NCBI GenBank assembly: GCA_001312405.1
Contig: BBDR01000004.1
Location: 186,001 to 250,000, forward strand
DNA length: 64,000 nt
Direction: 5' to 3'
DNA from: Clostridium sp. NkU-1
GTDB lineage: Bacteria > Bacillota_A > Clostridia > Lachnospirales > Lachnospiraceae
Shown here: in pieces, positions 43,279 through 54,829 of the stretch
How the letters are laid out: each line of letters begins with the position of its first letter
Numbering within the stretch: the stretch's first letter is position 1
Position numbers and translations under genes: made by a program
Notes under the pieces: generated by a model
Database searches by the model: none
The model's input: the letters and a program-made list of their open reading frames with translations, nothing else
What the model was told of the DNA's origin: nothing

Positions 43279-44197
43279 ATGAGCAAGGAAAAAGCACCAG
43301 TATTAAAAACAAAAGAAAAGACATCCATAGCCCAGAAAAAAAGAGAACAGGTATGGGTGGCTGTTTATTTCGCCCTACCTGATTTTTTTCACTGTTTTCA
43401 CCGGCATTCCTTTTGTAATCGCAATTGTGATGTCGTTTTTAAACATGAAATATATTACAAGGTTAGACAATCTTAAATTTGTAGGGCTTCAAAACTTTAT
43501 AAAGGTATTCACCAACAAGGAGATTATGGAATCCCTCATAAGAACCTTCCAATATTCCCTGGTATATGTGCCTCTTATCATGATCCTTGGATTTGTGCTG
43601 GCATTTATGTTAAATAACGGAGTCTATATGAAAAAGGCCATGCGTTCCCTGGTATTCATGCCTTATGTATCCAACATGGTGGCAGTGGCCGTAATCTTTA
43701 AGGTGCTGCTTGGAAATAACAGTCCTGTGATTGTTGCTTTAAGAAATATGGGATTTGATCCGCCCTTACTTTTACTGAATTTAAAGCTGGCTCTTCCTAC
43801 GGTGGCTATGATTTCCGTATGGAAAGGCGTTGGCCTTAACATGGTGGTTTATCTTGGAGCGCTGCAGGAGGTGCCGGCTGAGCTGCTGGAAGCGGCGCAG
43901 ATTGACGGGGCAACAAAATGGCAGCGGATTCGCAATATCATCATACCTATGATTTCCCCCACCACCTTTTTCCTGGTAATCAGCTCCATTATCGGTTCCT
44001 TCCAGAACTTTACCTGTATACAGGCTCTTACTGAGGGAGGTCCGGGACAGGCGACTACCGTTATGTCCGTAAATATTGTCCGTACTGCATTTACAAAATA
44101 TGAAACCAGTCTGGCAAGTGCAATGGCTTTCGTCATGTTTGCACTGGTCATGATCGTAACGCTGATCCAGTGGCGCGGACAGAAAAAAATGGGTTAA
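43279..44197 (+). CDS. Sugar ABC transporter permease, MalF/LacF type
   Basis: This CUT1 family permease has about six helices. The EAA loop is visible as EVPAELLEAAQIDGATKWQR. An N-terminal Lys/Glu-rich tail precedes the first helix. A frame break near 43385 splits the first helix, which reads ALPYLIFFTVFTGIPFV when restored. About 306 residues. It forms an ABC importer with the next permease and the binding protein at 50048. No ATPase gene is present here, so a shared MsmK-type ATPase encoded elsewhere is likely. Confidence 0.9.
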
Positions 44198-44218
44198 TTA
44201 TTAAGGGAGGGATCATCA

Positions 44219-45053
44219 ATGACAAGCAAAAAGAAAAGTTTAAAGATAGCACTTACAGTTTTTATCCTGTTGATCGGGCTGGCATCTAATTTTCCATTCC
44301 TGTTCATGATCTCCTCTTCCTTTAAGGTAAGCGGAGAGGTCATGAAATTTCCATGGCATTTGATTCCGGAAAACCCCACCCTGATGAACTTTCAGGCATT
44401 ATTGACAAACGGTATTTATAACTTTCAGAAATGGTATTTAAACACGGTTGTCATGACGGCCCTTACCATTGTAATTAAGATATTTTTTTGTAAGCTTTAC
44501 GGCATATGGTTTTGCAAGAATAAAATTTAAGGGAAAAGACGCAATATTTCTGATCTTGCTGTCAGCCATGATGATTCCCAGCGATATCATGATCTTACCG
44601 AGATACATGATATTTAAAAATTTACACATTCTGGATACCATGTGGTCATTGATCCTGCCAAGCTGTGTTGACGTGTATTTTGTATTCCTGCTGCGCCAGT
44701 CCTTTGTTTCAATTCCGGACTCCTTAAGTGAAGCGGCCAAAATTGACGGCTGCGGTCATTTGCGCATTTATTGGCAGATTATTTTCCCATTGGCAAAACC
44801 GGCCATTGCGACCATGGCACTATTTTCCTTTACATGGTCCTGGAATGACTATATGGGACCCTATCTGTATATATCAACCATGGATAAGCAGATGCTGTCC
44901 GTTGGAGTAAAGCTTTTCTCCTCTGGTCTGATCCAGGATTATGGTAGTCAGATGGCTGCGGCAACGGCTGTGCTGCTGCCCATTCTGGTGGCCTTCCTGT
45001 TCTGCCAGAAGTTTTTCATCGAAGGCGTTGCTTCCTCCGGTGTAAAGGGATAA
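44219..45053 (+). CDS. Sugar ABC transporter permease, MalG/LacG type
   Basis: This is the second CUT1 permease. The EAA loop is SIPDSLSEAAKIDGCGHLR. A frame break near 44490 in a T-run interrupts helix two, restored as VSFTAYGFARIKFKGKD. About 278 residues, ending GVKG, a usual MalG-type tail. It follows the first permease by 21 bases with a GGGAGG site. Confidence 0.9.
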
Positions 45054-45122
45054 CAAATAAAATGTAAGGCAGGTTAAAATGCCTTTGGAATTAGAAAAGA
45101 TAACATAGAAAGGGGATATAAG

Positions 45123-47298
45123 ATGGAAAAAAAACTTACCGGAAGAGTCACTGTTCCCACGGATGTGGATATGATCCAGGAGACTAAGGAGATTGCAAAG
45201 CGATGGGGAGCCGATGCGCTGCGGGATTGTGACGGGACGAATATGCCGGATGAGCTTAAGAAAATGCCTGTCAAGATCTACTCTACCTATTATACTACCA
45301 GAAAGGACAACGAATGGGCGAATGCAAACCCGGATGAAGTCCAGCAGGTATATTTGATGACAGAGTTTTACACGGCAATGGAAAAGGGAGAGCTTCGCAT
45401 CCCTTTGATGAAGCATCTGTATAAGGATCAGTTAAAGCCCAATACCCTTCATGACATCAAGCGCTGGTGGGAGGTCGTGGACCGCACAACAGGGGAACCC
45501 TTAGGAGCGAATGCATGGGAATATGATGAAAACACCCAGGAGGTCATTATATTAAAGCCTGAAAGGTATCACGATTATACGGTAAGCTTTCTGGCGTTTA
45601 TCATCTGGGATCCGGTTCATATGTATAACTTTATTACCAATGACTGGCAGGATGTGGAGCATCAGATCACCTTTGACGTGCGCCAGCCAAAAACCCAGAG
45701 CCATGTGATCGAAAAATTAAAACTCTGGATGGAGGAAAACCCGGACAGCAATGTGGTGCGTTTTACAACGTTTTTCCATCAGTTTACCCTTGTATTCAAT
45801 GAATTTGCAAAAGAAAAGTTTGTTGACTGGTTTGGATACAGCGCCAGTGTCAGCCCTTATATTCTAGAGCAGTTTGAAAAAGAGGCCGGTTACCCCTTCC
45901 GTCCGGAATATATCATTGACCAGGGGTATCATAACAACACCAACCGGGTGCCGTCAAAGGAGTTCCGGGATTTCCAGGAATTCCAGCAGAGAGAGGTTTC
46001 CAAGCTCATGAAAGTCCTTGTGAATATCTGCCATGATTACGGCAAGGAAGCCATGATGTTTTTAGGGGATCACTGGATCGGAACGGAACCATTTGGAGAG
46101 TATTTTAAAAACGTAGGACTGGATGCGGTAGTGGGAAGCGTGGGAAATGGAACCACTCTTCGCCTGATTTCCGATATTCCGGGAGTAAAGTATACGGAGG
46201 GCCGTTTTCTGCCTTACTTCTTCCCGGATGTATTCTGCGAAGGGGGAGACCCCATCAAAGAGGCAAAGGTAAACTGGGTGACTGCAAGGCGTGCCATCTT
46301 AAGAAAACCGGTTGACCGGATCGGCTACGGCGGATATTTAAAATTAGCCCTGGATTTCCCGGAGTTTATCCAATACATTGAGGAAGTCTGCGATGAATTC
46401 CGTCTTCTTTACGAAAATGTGGGAGGACAAAGCCCATACAGCCACTTTAAAGTGGGAGTGCTGAACTCCTGGGGGAAGATCCGTTCCTGGGGAACCCATA
46501 TGGTAGCCCATGCCATTGATTATAAGCAGACCTATTCCTATGCAGGAGTGCTGGAAGCCTTAAGCGGAATGCCTTTTGACGTGGAGTTCATCAGCTTTGA
46601 GGACGTGATCGCAGATCCGGATGTGTTAAAGAAATGCAAGGTAGTGATCAATGTGGGCGATGCCTACACAGCTCCCAGCGGCGGGGCATATTGGACCAAT
46701 CCAAAGGTCAGCAGCGCTGTAAAAGCCTTTGTAGCCCTTGGAGGCGGATTCATCGGAGTAGGAGAGCCGTCAGCCTGCGAATATCAGGGCAGGTATTTTA
46801 CCCTGGCAAATGTTCTTGGAGTAAACAAAGAAGTGGGCTTTTCTATGTCAACAGATAAATATAACTGGGAAGAGCACAGCCATTTTATCACAGAGGAATC
46901 CTCCGGGAACATTAATTTCGGGGAAGGGATGAAGAACATCTATGCTCTTTCCGAAGCGGAGATCTTAAAAAAGGACGGGGAAGATGTCCAGATGGCTGTC
47001 AACCGGTTCGGAGACGGAAGAAGCGTTTATATCAGCGGAATCCCTTATTCCTTTGAAAACTCCAGGATGCTTTACCGGGCAATTTTCTGGGCAGCAGGCA
47101 TGGAGCAGGAAATGAAAAAAATGGTATAGCAGCAACTATAATGTGGAAGTCAATTATTATCCGGCTACCGGCAAATATTGTATCGTAAACAACACGTATG
47201 AGCCTCAGGAAACCATGATTTATGACGGAAATGGCAAAGAGTGCTCTATGCAGTTAAAGGCAAATGATATTTTGTGGTTTTCATTTTCACAAAATTAG
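45123..47298 (+). CDS. 1,3-beta-galactosyl-N-acetylhexosamine phosphorylase (GH112)
   Basis: This cytoplasmic enzyme splits lacto-N-biose or galacto-N-biose with phosphate to galactose 1-phosphate and GlcNAc or GalNAc. The opening TGRVTVPTDVDMI is diagnostic of GH112, and the stretch GDHWIGTEPFGEYF contains the likely acid catalyst Asp. The glutamine-amidotransferase-like domain follows (from about base 46440). The frame ends at 47129 because of seven As near 47106. With six, it continues to a TAG at 47296-47298 and gives about 725 residues, normal for the family. LNB and GNB specificity cannot be separated by eye. Confidence 0.92.
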
Positions 47299-47316
47299 AA
47301 AGGACCCATTCTCCTT

Positions 47317-48491
47317 ATGCAGACAATGGAAACACTTGAAACCTATGAGGCTGTCACCATAGAGGAAGCACGTCATGCGCTGAATCATGCGGTCGCCAGA
47401 ATTAAAAATAATATTTCTAAATTTTATGATAGTTTCCCGGCGGCAAGCAGCGCCAACCAGATCTATCCTGCTGCAGAAAATGATGATTGGACCAATGGTT
47501 TCTGGACCGGACAGCTTTGGCTGGCATATGAACATACAAAGGAGGCGGCTTTTAAAGAAGCCGCCCTTCATCAAATACCAGGCTTTCAGGAACGTCTGAT
47601 CAAAAGAATTGTAGTAGATCATCATGATATGGGATTTTTATATACACCCTCCTGTGTGGCAGCTTACAAGCTTACCGGTGACAAGCTGGCAAGAGAAACT
47701 GCTCTGATGGCAGCAGATAATCTGATGGGGCGGTTTCAGGCTAAGGGGGAATTTTTCCAGGCCTGGGGAAAGCTGGGCGATCCGAAAGAATACCGGTTAA
47801 TCATTGATTGTCTTTTAAATATGCCGCTGTTATTTTGGGCGTCAGAGGAAACAAAGGATACAAAATACCGTGAGACCGCCCTTCGCCATATCCGAACCAG
47901 CATGAAATATGTGGTCCGTGAAGATTCTTCTACATACCATACCTATTATTTTGATCCGGAAACAGGAAATCCGGTGCGGGGAGTAACGGCACAGGGGTAC
48001 CGGGACGGTTCCATATGGGCGAGAGGCCAGGCATGGGGAATTTATGGTTCGGCAATCGCTTATAAATATTGTCCTGATCCAATGTACATAGAAAGCTTTA
48101 GAAAGATTACAGCATGTTTTCTGGAGCATTTACCTGGGGACCTGGTACCTTATTGGGATTTTGACTTTACAGACGGCAGTACGGAACCAAGGGACTCTTC
48201 TTCCGGGGCAATCGCAGCCTGCGGAATGCTTGAAATGGCAAAATATCTGGAACCGGATGAAGCAAAGGATATGCTGCAGCATGCAAAACGTTTCATAAAG
48301 GCGCTGACACAGCATTGTTTATATCATTCTGATGAAGAGACCAACGGAATCCTGCTTCATTCCACTTATGCTAAAAGTTCTCCTTATAACACGGTAAAGG
48401 ATAGCGGTGTTGATGAATGTACCCTATGGGAGATTACTTCTATACGGAAGCATTGATACGACTGACAGAACCGTGGGAAGCCTACTGGTAG
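47317..48491 (+). CDS. Unsaturated glucuronyl hydrolase (GH88)
   Basis: GH88 enzymes hydrate and release the unsaturated uronic acid from oligosaccharides made by lyases acting on glycosaminoglycans such as chondroitin and hyaluronan. Motifs are NDDWTNGFWTGQLWLAYE, the catalytic Asp in HHDMGFLYTPS, and GYRDGSIWARGQAWGIYG. A frame break near 48430 cuts the end; restored it reads CTLWGDYFYTEALIRL and stops at 48489-48491. About 391 residues. No signal peptide, so it acts in the cytoplasm. It sits 18 bases after the phosphorylase. Confidence 0.9.
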
Positions 48492-48505
48492 AAAAGAGAG
48501 TAAAA

Positions 48506-49918
48506 ATGAATCAATTAGATGAAAGGCTTATAAAAATTGTTCCGTCTGACAGACAGGTTATGCTGCAGAAAACAGAATTTTATGCATTCTTTCATTTTAC
48601 GGTGAATACTTTTACCGGAACGGAATGGGGATATGGAACAGAATCAGCAGAGGTCTTTAATCCTGATCAAATGAATGCAGACCAATGGGCAGAAGCTGTT
48701 AAGGCGGCAGGGATGAAAGGAGCAATCCTTACCTGCAAGCACCATGACGGATTTTGCTTATGGCCCAGCAAATACACCGATCATTCTGTGAAGTACAGTC
48801 CTTATCTGAATGGAAAAGGAGATATTGTAAAGGAAGTGGCAGAGGCCTGTAAAAAAGCCGGTTTGAAATTTGGCATTTATCTTTCTCCATGGGATCGGAA
48901 TCAGGAAACCTATGGACAGGGAAACGCGTATGATGATTATTTTGTGGCGCAGCTCACGGAACTGCTTACCGGGTATGGAGATATTTTCAGCGTTTGGTTT
49001 GACGGCGCTTGCGGGGAAGGCCTTAATGGCAAAAAGCAGGTCTATGACTGGCAGCGTTATTATGATACCGTAAGAAACTATATGCCGGACGCCTGCATTT
49101 CCGTAAGCGGGCCGGATGTCCGGTGGTGCGGCAATGAGGCAGGTGATACCCGGCCCAGTGAATGGAGCGTTGTACCGGCGGATTTATCGGTAGCAGAGCG
49201 GGTGGCGGCTTTAAGCCAGCATGCAGATGATCCGTCTTTCCGGCAAAGGGTAATAAGCAGTATGGAAGAGGATTTGGGAAGCAGGGAACGTCTAAGACAG
49301 GAGCAACACTTAATCTGGTATCCGGCAGAAGTGGATGTATCCATAAGGCCGGGCTGGTTCTACCATCCGGAAGAGGATGATAAAGTTCGGTCCCTGGATA
49401 ACCTGATGGATATTTATGAAAAATCCGTAGGGGGAAATACCACCCTGCTTTTAAATATTCCTCCCATGCCAAGGGGACTCCTTCATGAGGAAGATGTAAA
49501 AAGGCTGCAGGAGCTGGGCAGGGAAATACAAAAAAGATACGGGAATAACCTGGCAGAAGGAACCGAAATTCTGGTCAAAGAAGAAAATGAGTGGAATCCA
49601 GTAAAAGATGTACAAACGGATGACTATGAAACTTACTATCAGGGAAAAGGTCCTAAGGCAGAATTTAAGATTTCCTGGAATGCCCCCCAAAAGATTTCAG
49701 CAGTTATTTTAAAAGAAAATATATTAAAAAGCCAGAGAATTGAGGCGTTTGAAATTTTATCCATGAAAAATGGAAACCTTGTAAGTTTATATAAGGGAAC
49801 TACCGTAGGCTATAAAAAAATCGCCCGCTTTCCCCAGATAGAATCGGATATACTGATTGTACAAATTTTAGACTCAAGGATCGGGCCGACTCTTTCGTTT
49901 GTTGGTATATATGGATAA
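48506..49918 (+). CDS. Alpha-L-fucosidase (GH29)
   Basis: This enzyme removes alpha-linked fucose. The N-terminal barrel has FYAFFHFTVNTFTGTEWG, the substrate site LTCKHHDGFCLW, and the nucleophile Asp in VWFDGACG. A C-terminal beta domain follows (from about base 49560). I chose the ATG at 48506, which follows a short AG-rich sequence, rather than the in-frame codons at 48407 that lie within the GH88 gene. Intact at 470 residues. No signal peptide, so it probably acts on imported fucosylated oligosaccharides. Confidence 0.9.
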   Translation: MNQLDERLIKIVPSDRQVMLQKTEFYAFFHFTVNTFTGTEWGYGTESAEVFNPDQMNADQWAEAVKAAGMKGAILTCKHHDGFCLWPSKYTDHSVKYSPYLNGKGDIVKEVAEACKKAGLKFGIYLSPWDRNQETYGQGNAYDDYFVAQLTELLTGYGDIFSVWFDGACGEGLNGKKQVYDWQRYYDTVRNYMPDACISVSGPDVRWCGNEAGDTRPSEWSVVPADLSVAERVAALSQHADDPSFRQRVISSMEEDLGSRERLRQEQHLIWYPAEVDVSIRPGWFYHPEEDDKVRSLDNLMDIYEKSVGGNTTLLLNIPPMPRGLLHEEDVKRLQELGREIQKRYGNNLAEGTEILVKEENEWNPVKDVQTDDYETYYQGKGPKAEFKISWNAPQKISAVILKENILKSQRIEAFEILSMKNGNLVSLYKGTTVGYKKIARFPQIESDILIVQILDSRIGPTLSFVGIYG

Positions 49919-49983
49919 AAAAATCGGTTTTCCTTTGAAAAAATCCATAGAATGATAAAAATAGCATATAAAGTTAAAATACA

Positions 49984-50017
49984 ACCTATGTAAATCAGAT
50001 AAAATGTCAGCTATAAT
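49984..50017 (+). promoter_or_regulatory. Candidate activator site and promoter before the binding protein
   Basis: ACCTATGT (49984-49991) is followed after 20 bases by TATAAT (50012-50017). Upstream, a stretch at 49935-49953 also resembles the region before the permeases (GAAAAAATCC then TAGAAT). Confidence 0.45.
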
Positions 50018-50047
50018 GGGATTATAAATAAAAGGAGGGTAACAGAT

Positions 50048-51428
50048 ATGAAATTAAAAAGTGCATTAAGACGCGGCACTGCTTTAAGCTTAGCTGCAGC
50101 CATGGTTTTAAGTACGGCCGGATGCGGAAAAGCCGATAATACTAAGGGCAGTACAGACAGTAAAGCAGCAGAAACGACTCAAAAGACAGACAGCGACAAG
50201 CCATTTGACGGTGTAACAGTAAAATGGGCACTGACAGATAATGCCGCAACCAGTACGGAAACAAAAGAAATGATAGCATTAATCAAAGAAAAAAACAGGT
50301 ATTAATGTAGAATTTTTCATTACTCCTACATCAAAAGCAGGAGAAATGGACAAGGTGCTTGTAAGCCTGATGGCCGGAGAAGATATGGACATTATAGGCA
50401 GAACTCCCCTTCAATTAGAGGAATTCTACAAAGCTGCTGTTTTAGAGCCAATTGATGAGCTTGCAAAAGCAGATAATTATGATATGGATACGTTGTATGG
50501 CGGCCAGACTGTAAAATTTGAAGATCAGACATATGCAATTCCGGCAGAAAAAGATATTTGGCTGACCTATTATAATAAAAAGATTTTTGATGAAGCAAAC
50601 ATTCCTTATCCTACCGCAGAAGGCTGGACCTGGGAAAAATATGTAGAGACTGCTAAAAAGCTGAATAATCCTGATAAAAATGTCTGGGGCTCCTTTATGA
50701 GCGATGACGTTGCTTGCAACTATATGCAGGCAACACAGAAGGGCGCATCTGCTTACAAGGCAGACGGAACTGCTAATTTTGATGATCCGGCATATGCCGA
50801 TGCCATGAAGTGGTTCTTCAGCCTGGGTAATGAGTTAAAGATTCAGCCTAACTGTCTGGATCTGGCTTCCGGCACATATCCATATAACTCCTTTATGGTA
50901 AATGGAAACATCGGTATGTACGTATATGGCGGCTGGGTAGCAAGTGCTTTATCTGATAAGGTAAAATACCCAAGAGACTGGGAACTTGGAATCCTTCCAA
51001 TGCCTTATCCGGAAGGCTCTGATCCATCTTCTTTAACGATTACAAGCTGCTATGCGATTCCAAAGACATCCAAGAACAAAGAAGCAGCATTTGAAGCGAT
51101 CAAAACCATTTGTGAAAACAAATATACCTTAGGCTACGGACGTGTTCCTGCCAAGATCTTAACAGAAGACGAAGCAAAAGCCTATATCGAAAGCAGCCTG
51201 CTTCCTAAATTTAAAGATGACAACTTAACAGTGGAAGACTTTATGGCAGGCTGGTTTGATAACAGCAGAGCATACTTAAGTGAAAAGATCATGGGTACTG
51301 CTGATACGACCATCGGACAGATTTATACCGAGGAAGGCCAGTTATACGGCCAGGGACAAAAATCACTGGAAGATACCATGAAATCAATTCAGGACAGAGC
51401 AAATGAAGCGATAAAAGAAGCACAGTAA
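50048..51428 (+). CDS. Sugar ABC transporter solute-binding lipoprotein
   Basis: This extracellular CUT1-type binding protein probably captures the galacto- or lacto-N-biose oligosaccharide for the permeases upstream. The signal peptide ends in a lipobox (STAGC), with a short Lys/Thr/Ser-rich linker. Typical parts are LPILMAGEDMD-like (LVSLMAGEDMD), YAIPAEKDIWLTYYNKKIF and GWTWEKYVETAKKL. A frame break near 50293 (seven As where six fits) separates the lipobox part. About 460 residues. It has its own promoter. A strong terminator follows. Confidence 0.9.
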
Positions 51429-51433
51429 TAATG

Positions 51434-51473
51434 AGAAAGCGCTGCCATGGCATTTGGCAGCGCTTTCTTTTCA
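51434..51473 (+). terminator. Terminator of the glycan locus
   Basis: A perfect 13-bp stem gaaagcgctgcca/tggcagcgctttc with a short loop, followed by ttttc. Confidence 0.88.
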
Positions 51474-51506
51474 GTTTAGAAAGAACCGTCAGGAAAGGGA
51501 AGAGCA

Positions 51507-52504
51507 ATGGATGAACGGATTTATCTTCTCCCATGGAGGGGAATTTTTATAAAGCGAATATGCACTGCCATACAACGGTTTCCGATGGAAAGCTGACACC
51601 TGAGCAGGTGAAAGAGGAATATGGGAAAAGAGGTTATCAGATCGTGGCCTTTACGGATCACGGGAAATATTGCCCTCACCACCAGCTGACCACAAAAGAT
51701 TTTCTGGCCCTGGCAGGCTTTGGAGCGGAGCTGAGAAAAGGCCCCATGGACAGGGAGCAGGCCAGAGGAGGCGCTTTTCATATTAATTTCTATGACAGCA
51801 ATCCGGATGAGATGCAGGAAGAGAAGGCAGGAGCCTGTGGGAAGGAAACCGGAAATTATGATTGTTCCGGCATCAATGCCTACATAAAGAAGATGAAGCA
51901 GCTGGGCTTTCTGGCATGTGACTGCCATCCATACCGGTCCATGCAGAATTATGAGGATTATACAGGGCTTGAAGAGCTTTTTGCCATGGAGGTCTATCAT
52001 TACCGCAGCGATCTTTTCGAACTGAACGGTTACAATCCCCAGGCTTATGATGAGATGCTGCGCTGCGGGAAGAAAATTTACTGCCTGGCATCAGACGGCA
52101 ACCAGAATGAATATCCCATGGGACATCCGTTCTGCGATTCTTTTGGAGGCTTTATAAGGATCAAAGCAAAGGAGCTTACCTATCCGGCAGTGATGAAGGC
52201 CTTAAAAAGGGGTGATTTCTACAGCTCCATGGGTCCTGAGATCCATTCCCTCTATATCGAAGGCAAGGACCTGGTTGTAAAAACCAGCCCGGTAGAGAAG
52301 ATTTACATGAAAATGGAAGGCAAGAACTGCCGCATAAAAGCAGCGCCCCACGGAGAAACATTGGAAGAGGCAAGATTTCCTTTAACGGGAAGGGAAGGCT
52401 ACATCCGTGTGGTGTGCCGCAGTGAAAACGGGCTGTATGCAAATTCCAATGCATATTTCCTGAAGGATCTGCCCTTAAAATTCGTCACAGATCAGGAGAC
52501 ATAA
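51507..52504 (+). CDS. PHP-domain phosphoesterase-like protein (first paralogue)
   Basis: PHP-domain proteins are metal-dependent phosphoesterases. Metal-ligand candidates are HCH (in NMHCHTTVSDGK), TDH, the Glu in FAMEVYH, the His in CDCHPY and the Asp in LASDGNQ. The restored N-terminus is MDERIYLLP then FYKAN, shared with the second paralogue. A frame break lies near 51530. About 332 residues, no signal peptide. It is followed after two bases by an MFS transporter and then a second PHP gene, so the two enzymes probably process what the transporter imports. The natural substrate is unknown. Confidence 0.82.
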
Positions 52505-52506
52505 AC

Positions 52507-53779
52507 TTGGACAGAATGATACAACAAAAAAAAGATCCGGTCAGAAAAAAATGCAGTCCATGCTGTTCTGGCTATGTTGGGCAGCATATTTTTCTACATA
52601 TCTTGGGAGGCTGAATTATTCCGCCTCTTTAACGGAAATTATCAGGGTGGAAGGATATGATAAGGGAGCGGCAGGTTTTATAGGAACCGCATTCTTTTTT
52701 TTCCTATGGACTTGGACAGCTTTTCAGCGGAATACTGGGAGATAAGAAAAAACCTTATAAGATGATCTTCGTAGGGGTTCTGGGTTCAGGAATCTGCAAT
52801 GGGGCAATGGGACTATCTGGATCTGTCTGGCAGATGGCGGTGGTATGGTGTATCAATGGCTTATTTCAGTCCTTGATCTGGTCGCCGATCATTAAATTGT
52901 TTTCCGACTGGATTCCCACATGCAACCAGAAAGAATTCTGCGTAAACATCAACAGCAGTGTTCCCATCGGAACCTTTGCAGCATATGGGCTGACTGCGCT
53001 CATTGTTTGGAAATTTCATTGGAGAACGGTCTTTTTCTTTTCTTCCCTGTGTCTGGCAGTTATCAGCCTGGTCTGGTTCTTGGGCAGCCGCAAAATAAGA
53101 AAGGATGTGGAAGAAAACGGAATTTTAGAAGACCAGATCCTTGTTTCACAGAATAAAAAAACAGGCAGATGCTTCCATGTGGGAACTGGTTCTGGCTTCC
53201 GGAATGATTTTCTTTTGCTTTGGACTGATGTTCCAGGGAGTTTTAAAGGATGGAGTGACCACCTGGATTCCCACCTATATCCGCGAAGAATTTCATATGG
53301 AATCCGTAATCTCCATTATCAGCACCACTGTCATACCGGTGTTAAACTTAAGTGGAGTTTATCTGGCTTCCATTGCAAACAGGAAGATTTTCAGAAGCGA
53401 GATTGCCACATCTGCTTCATTTTTTGCCTTATGTGCGGCAGCTCTGACTCTGTTAAGGCTTTATAATGGCGGATCCGTGATAACTGTGCTGATCTTATTT
53501 GGCCTGGCAACCACGGCAATGATGGCGGTGAATACCATGCTGGTCAGCATGGTGCCCATATATTTCGCCCCTTACGGGAAATCCTCTACTGCTTCCGGGA
53601 TTTTGAATTCCTCTGCTTATGCAGGAGGAGCGATCTCTGCCTACGGAATCGGAGTATTGTCTGAGAAAGCGGGCTGGGATGTCACCATTTTGATCTGGAT
53701 TATCATTGCCCTTTTGGGAGCCGTGGTATGCACGGCCGGAAAAGCCCGGTGGAAGCGGTTTCTTCAAAACGGCAATTAA
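52507..53779 (+). CDS. MFS transporter, organophosphate:phosphate antiporter (GlpT/UhpT) type
   Basis: This is a 12-helix major facilitator. The N-terminal YLGRLNYSAS motif and overall pattern suggest the OPA subgroup that imports sugar phosphates or glycerol 3-phosphate. Frame breaks are near 52550 (A-run), 52700 (one extra T) and 53150. The restored parts read FFFSYGLGQLFSGILGDK and QADASMWELVLASGMIFF. I chose the TTG at 52507, with AGGAG 8 bases upstream; an ATG at 52516 is an alternative. About 423 residues. Its place between two PHP genes supports an organophosphate substrate. Confidence 0.8.
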
Positions 53780-53859
53780 CCGAAGCAAGCAGGGGCCCGG
53801 AGGGTCTGATCCATTGGTCATTGCGAATATCCGCTTGACGGGATAGGAGGAAAAAAAGG

Positions 53860-54829
53860 TTGAAAGACAGAATTTATTTATTGCCGGAGCCGGAAGGTTT
53901 TATAAAGCGAACCTTCACAGCCATACGGTCATATCAGATGGAAAAATGACGCCGGAAGAGGCCAAGGAAAACTATAAGAAGCATGGGTACCAGATTATGG
54001 CCTTTACGGATCACAGGATCTATCGGAATCATGAGGAATTGAACGATGAGGAATTCCTGGCGCTTGCTGCTGTAGAGGTGGACATCAATGAGGTAAGCCC
54101 GGACAGACTGCGTCCGGAAGATAAGACGTATCATATTAATTTGTACGATACGAAGCCCGGATATGAGCGGGCCAGAAAGGAACAGGGAATCTGCCCGGAA
54201 TGTAAGTATGGGGACTTTGATTATATTAACGGATATCTGGAAGAGATGAAAAAACTGGGGTTTCTAGCCTGCTATAACCATCCTTACTGGTCCCTGCAGA
54301 ACTACAACGATTATAAAGGCCTAAACGGGCTTTTTGCCATGGAAATCTATAATTACGGCTGCGAGCATGACGGACTGTACGGTTATAATCCTCAGGCCTA
54401 TGATGAAATGCTCCGCTGGGCAAACAGCTGTGGTGCCTGGCAACAGACGATAATCACAACGGCCATCCGTTTGATGATCCTCTGTGCGATTCTTTTGGAG
54501 GCTTTAACATGATAAAGGCGGGAAGCCTAAGCTATGACGCAGTTATAAATGGGCTGGTAAAAGGCCATTTCTACAGCTCCATGGGGCCGGAGATAAAAGA
54601 GCTTTATGTGGAGGGCAAAGAGCTGGTGGTAAAGACCGGGCCGGTGCAGGCTATCTGTGGGATCACGGACACCACCAGATCCTGCCGCAGAGCTGCCGTA
54701 CAGGGAGAACCCATTACAGAAGCAAGGTTCCTCCTTCAAGGGAACGAAACCTATATCCGGGTGGAATGTAAGGATGAGAAGGGGCTTTTTGCCAGCAGCA
54801 ATGCCTATTTTCTTTCCCATCTGGAATGA
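53860..54829 (+). CDS. PHP-domain phosphoesterase-like protein (second paralogue)
   Basis: This is a paralogue of the first PHP gene, with the same N-terminal KDRIYLLPEPEGFYKAN, metal motif HSH, TDH, the Glu in FAMEIYNYG and HPYWS. The last ligand region is near CLATDDNH, seen only after a break near 54425. A second break near 53900 is in the FYKAN stretch. The TTG start at 53860 has ATAGGAGG 9 bases before it. About 322 residues. The two paralogues share roughly the same architecture and Asn/Tyr-rich middle. Confidence 0.82.
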
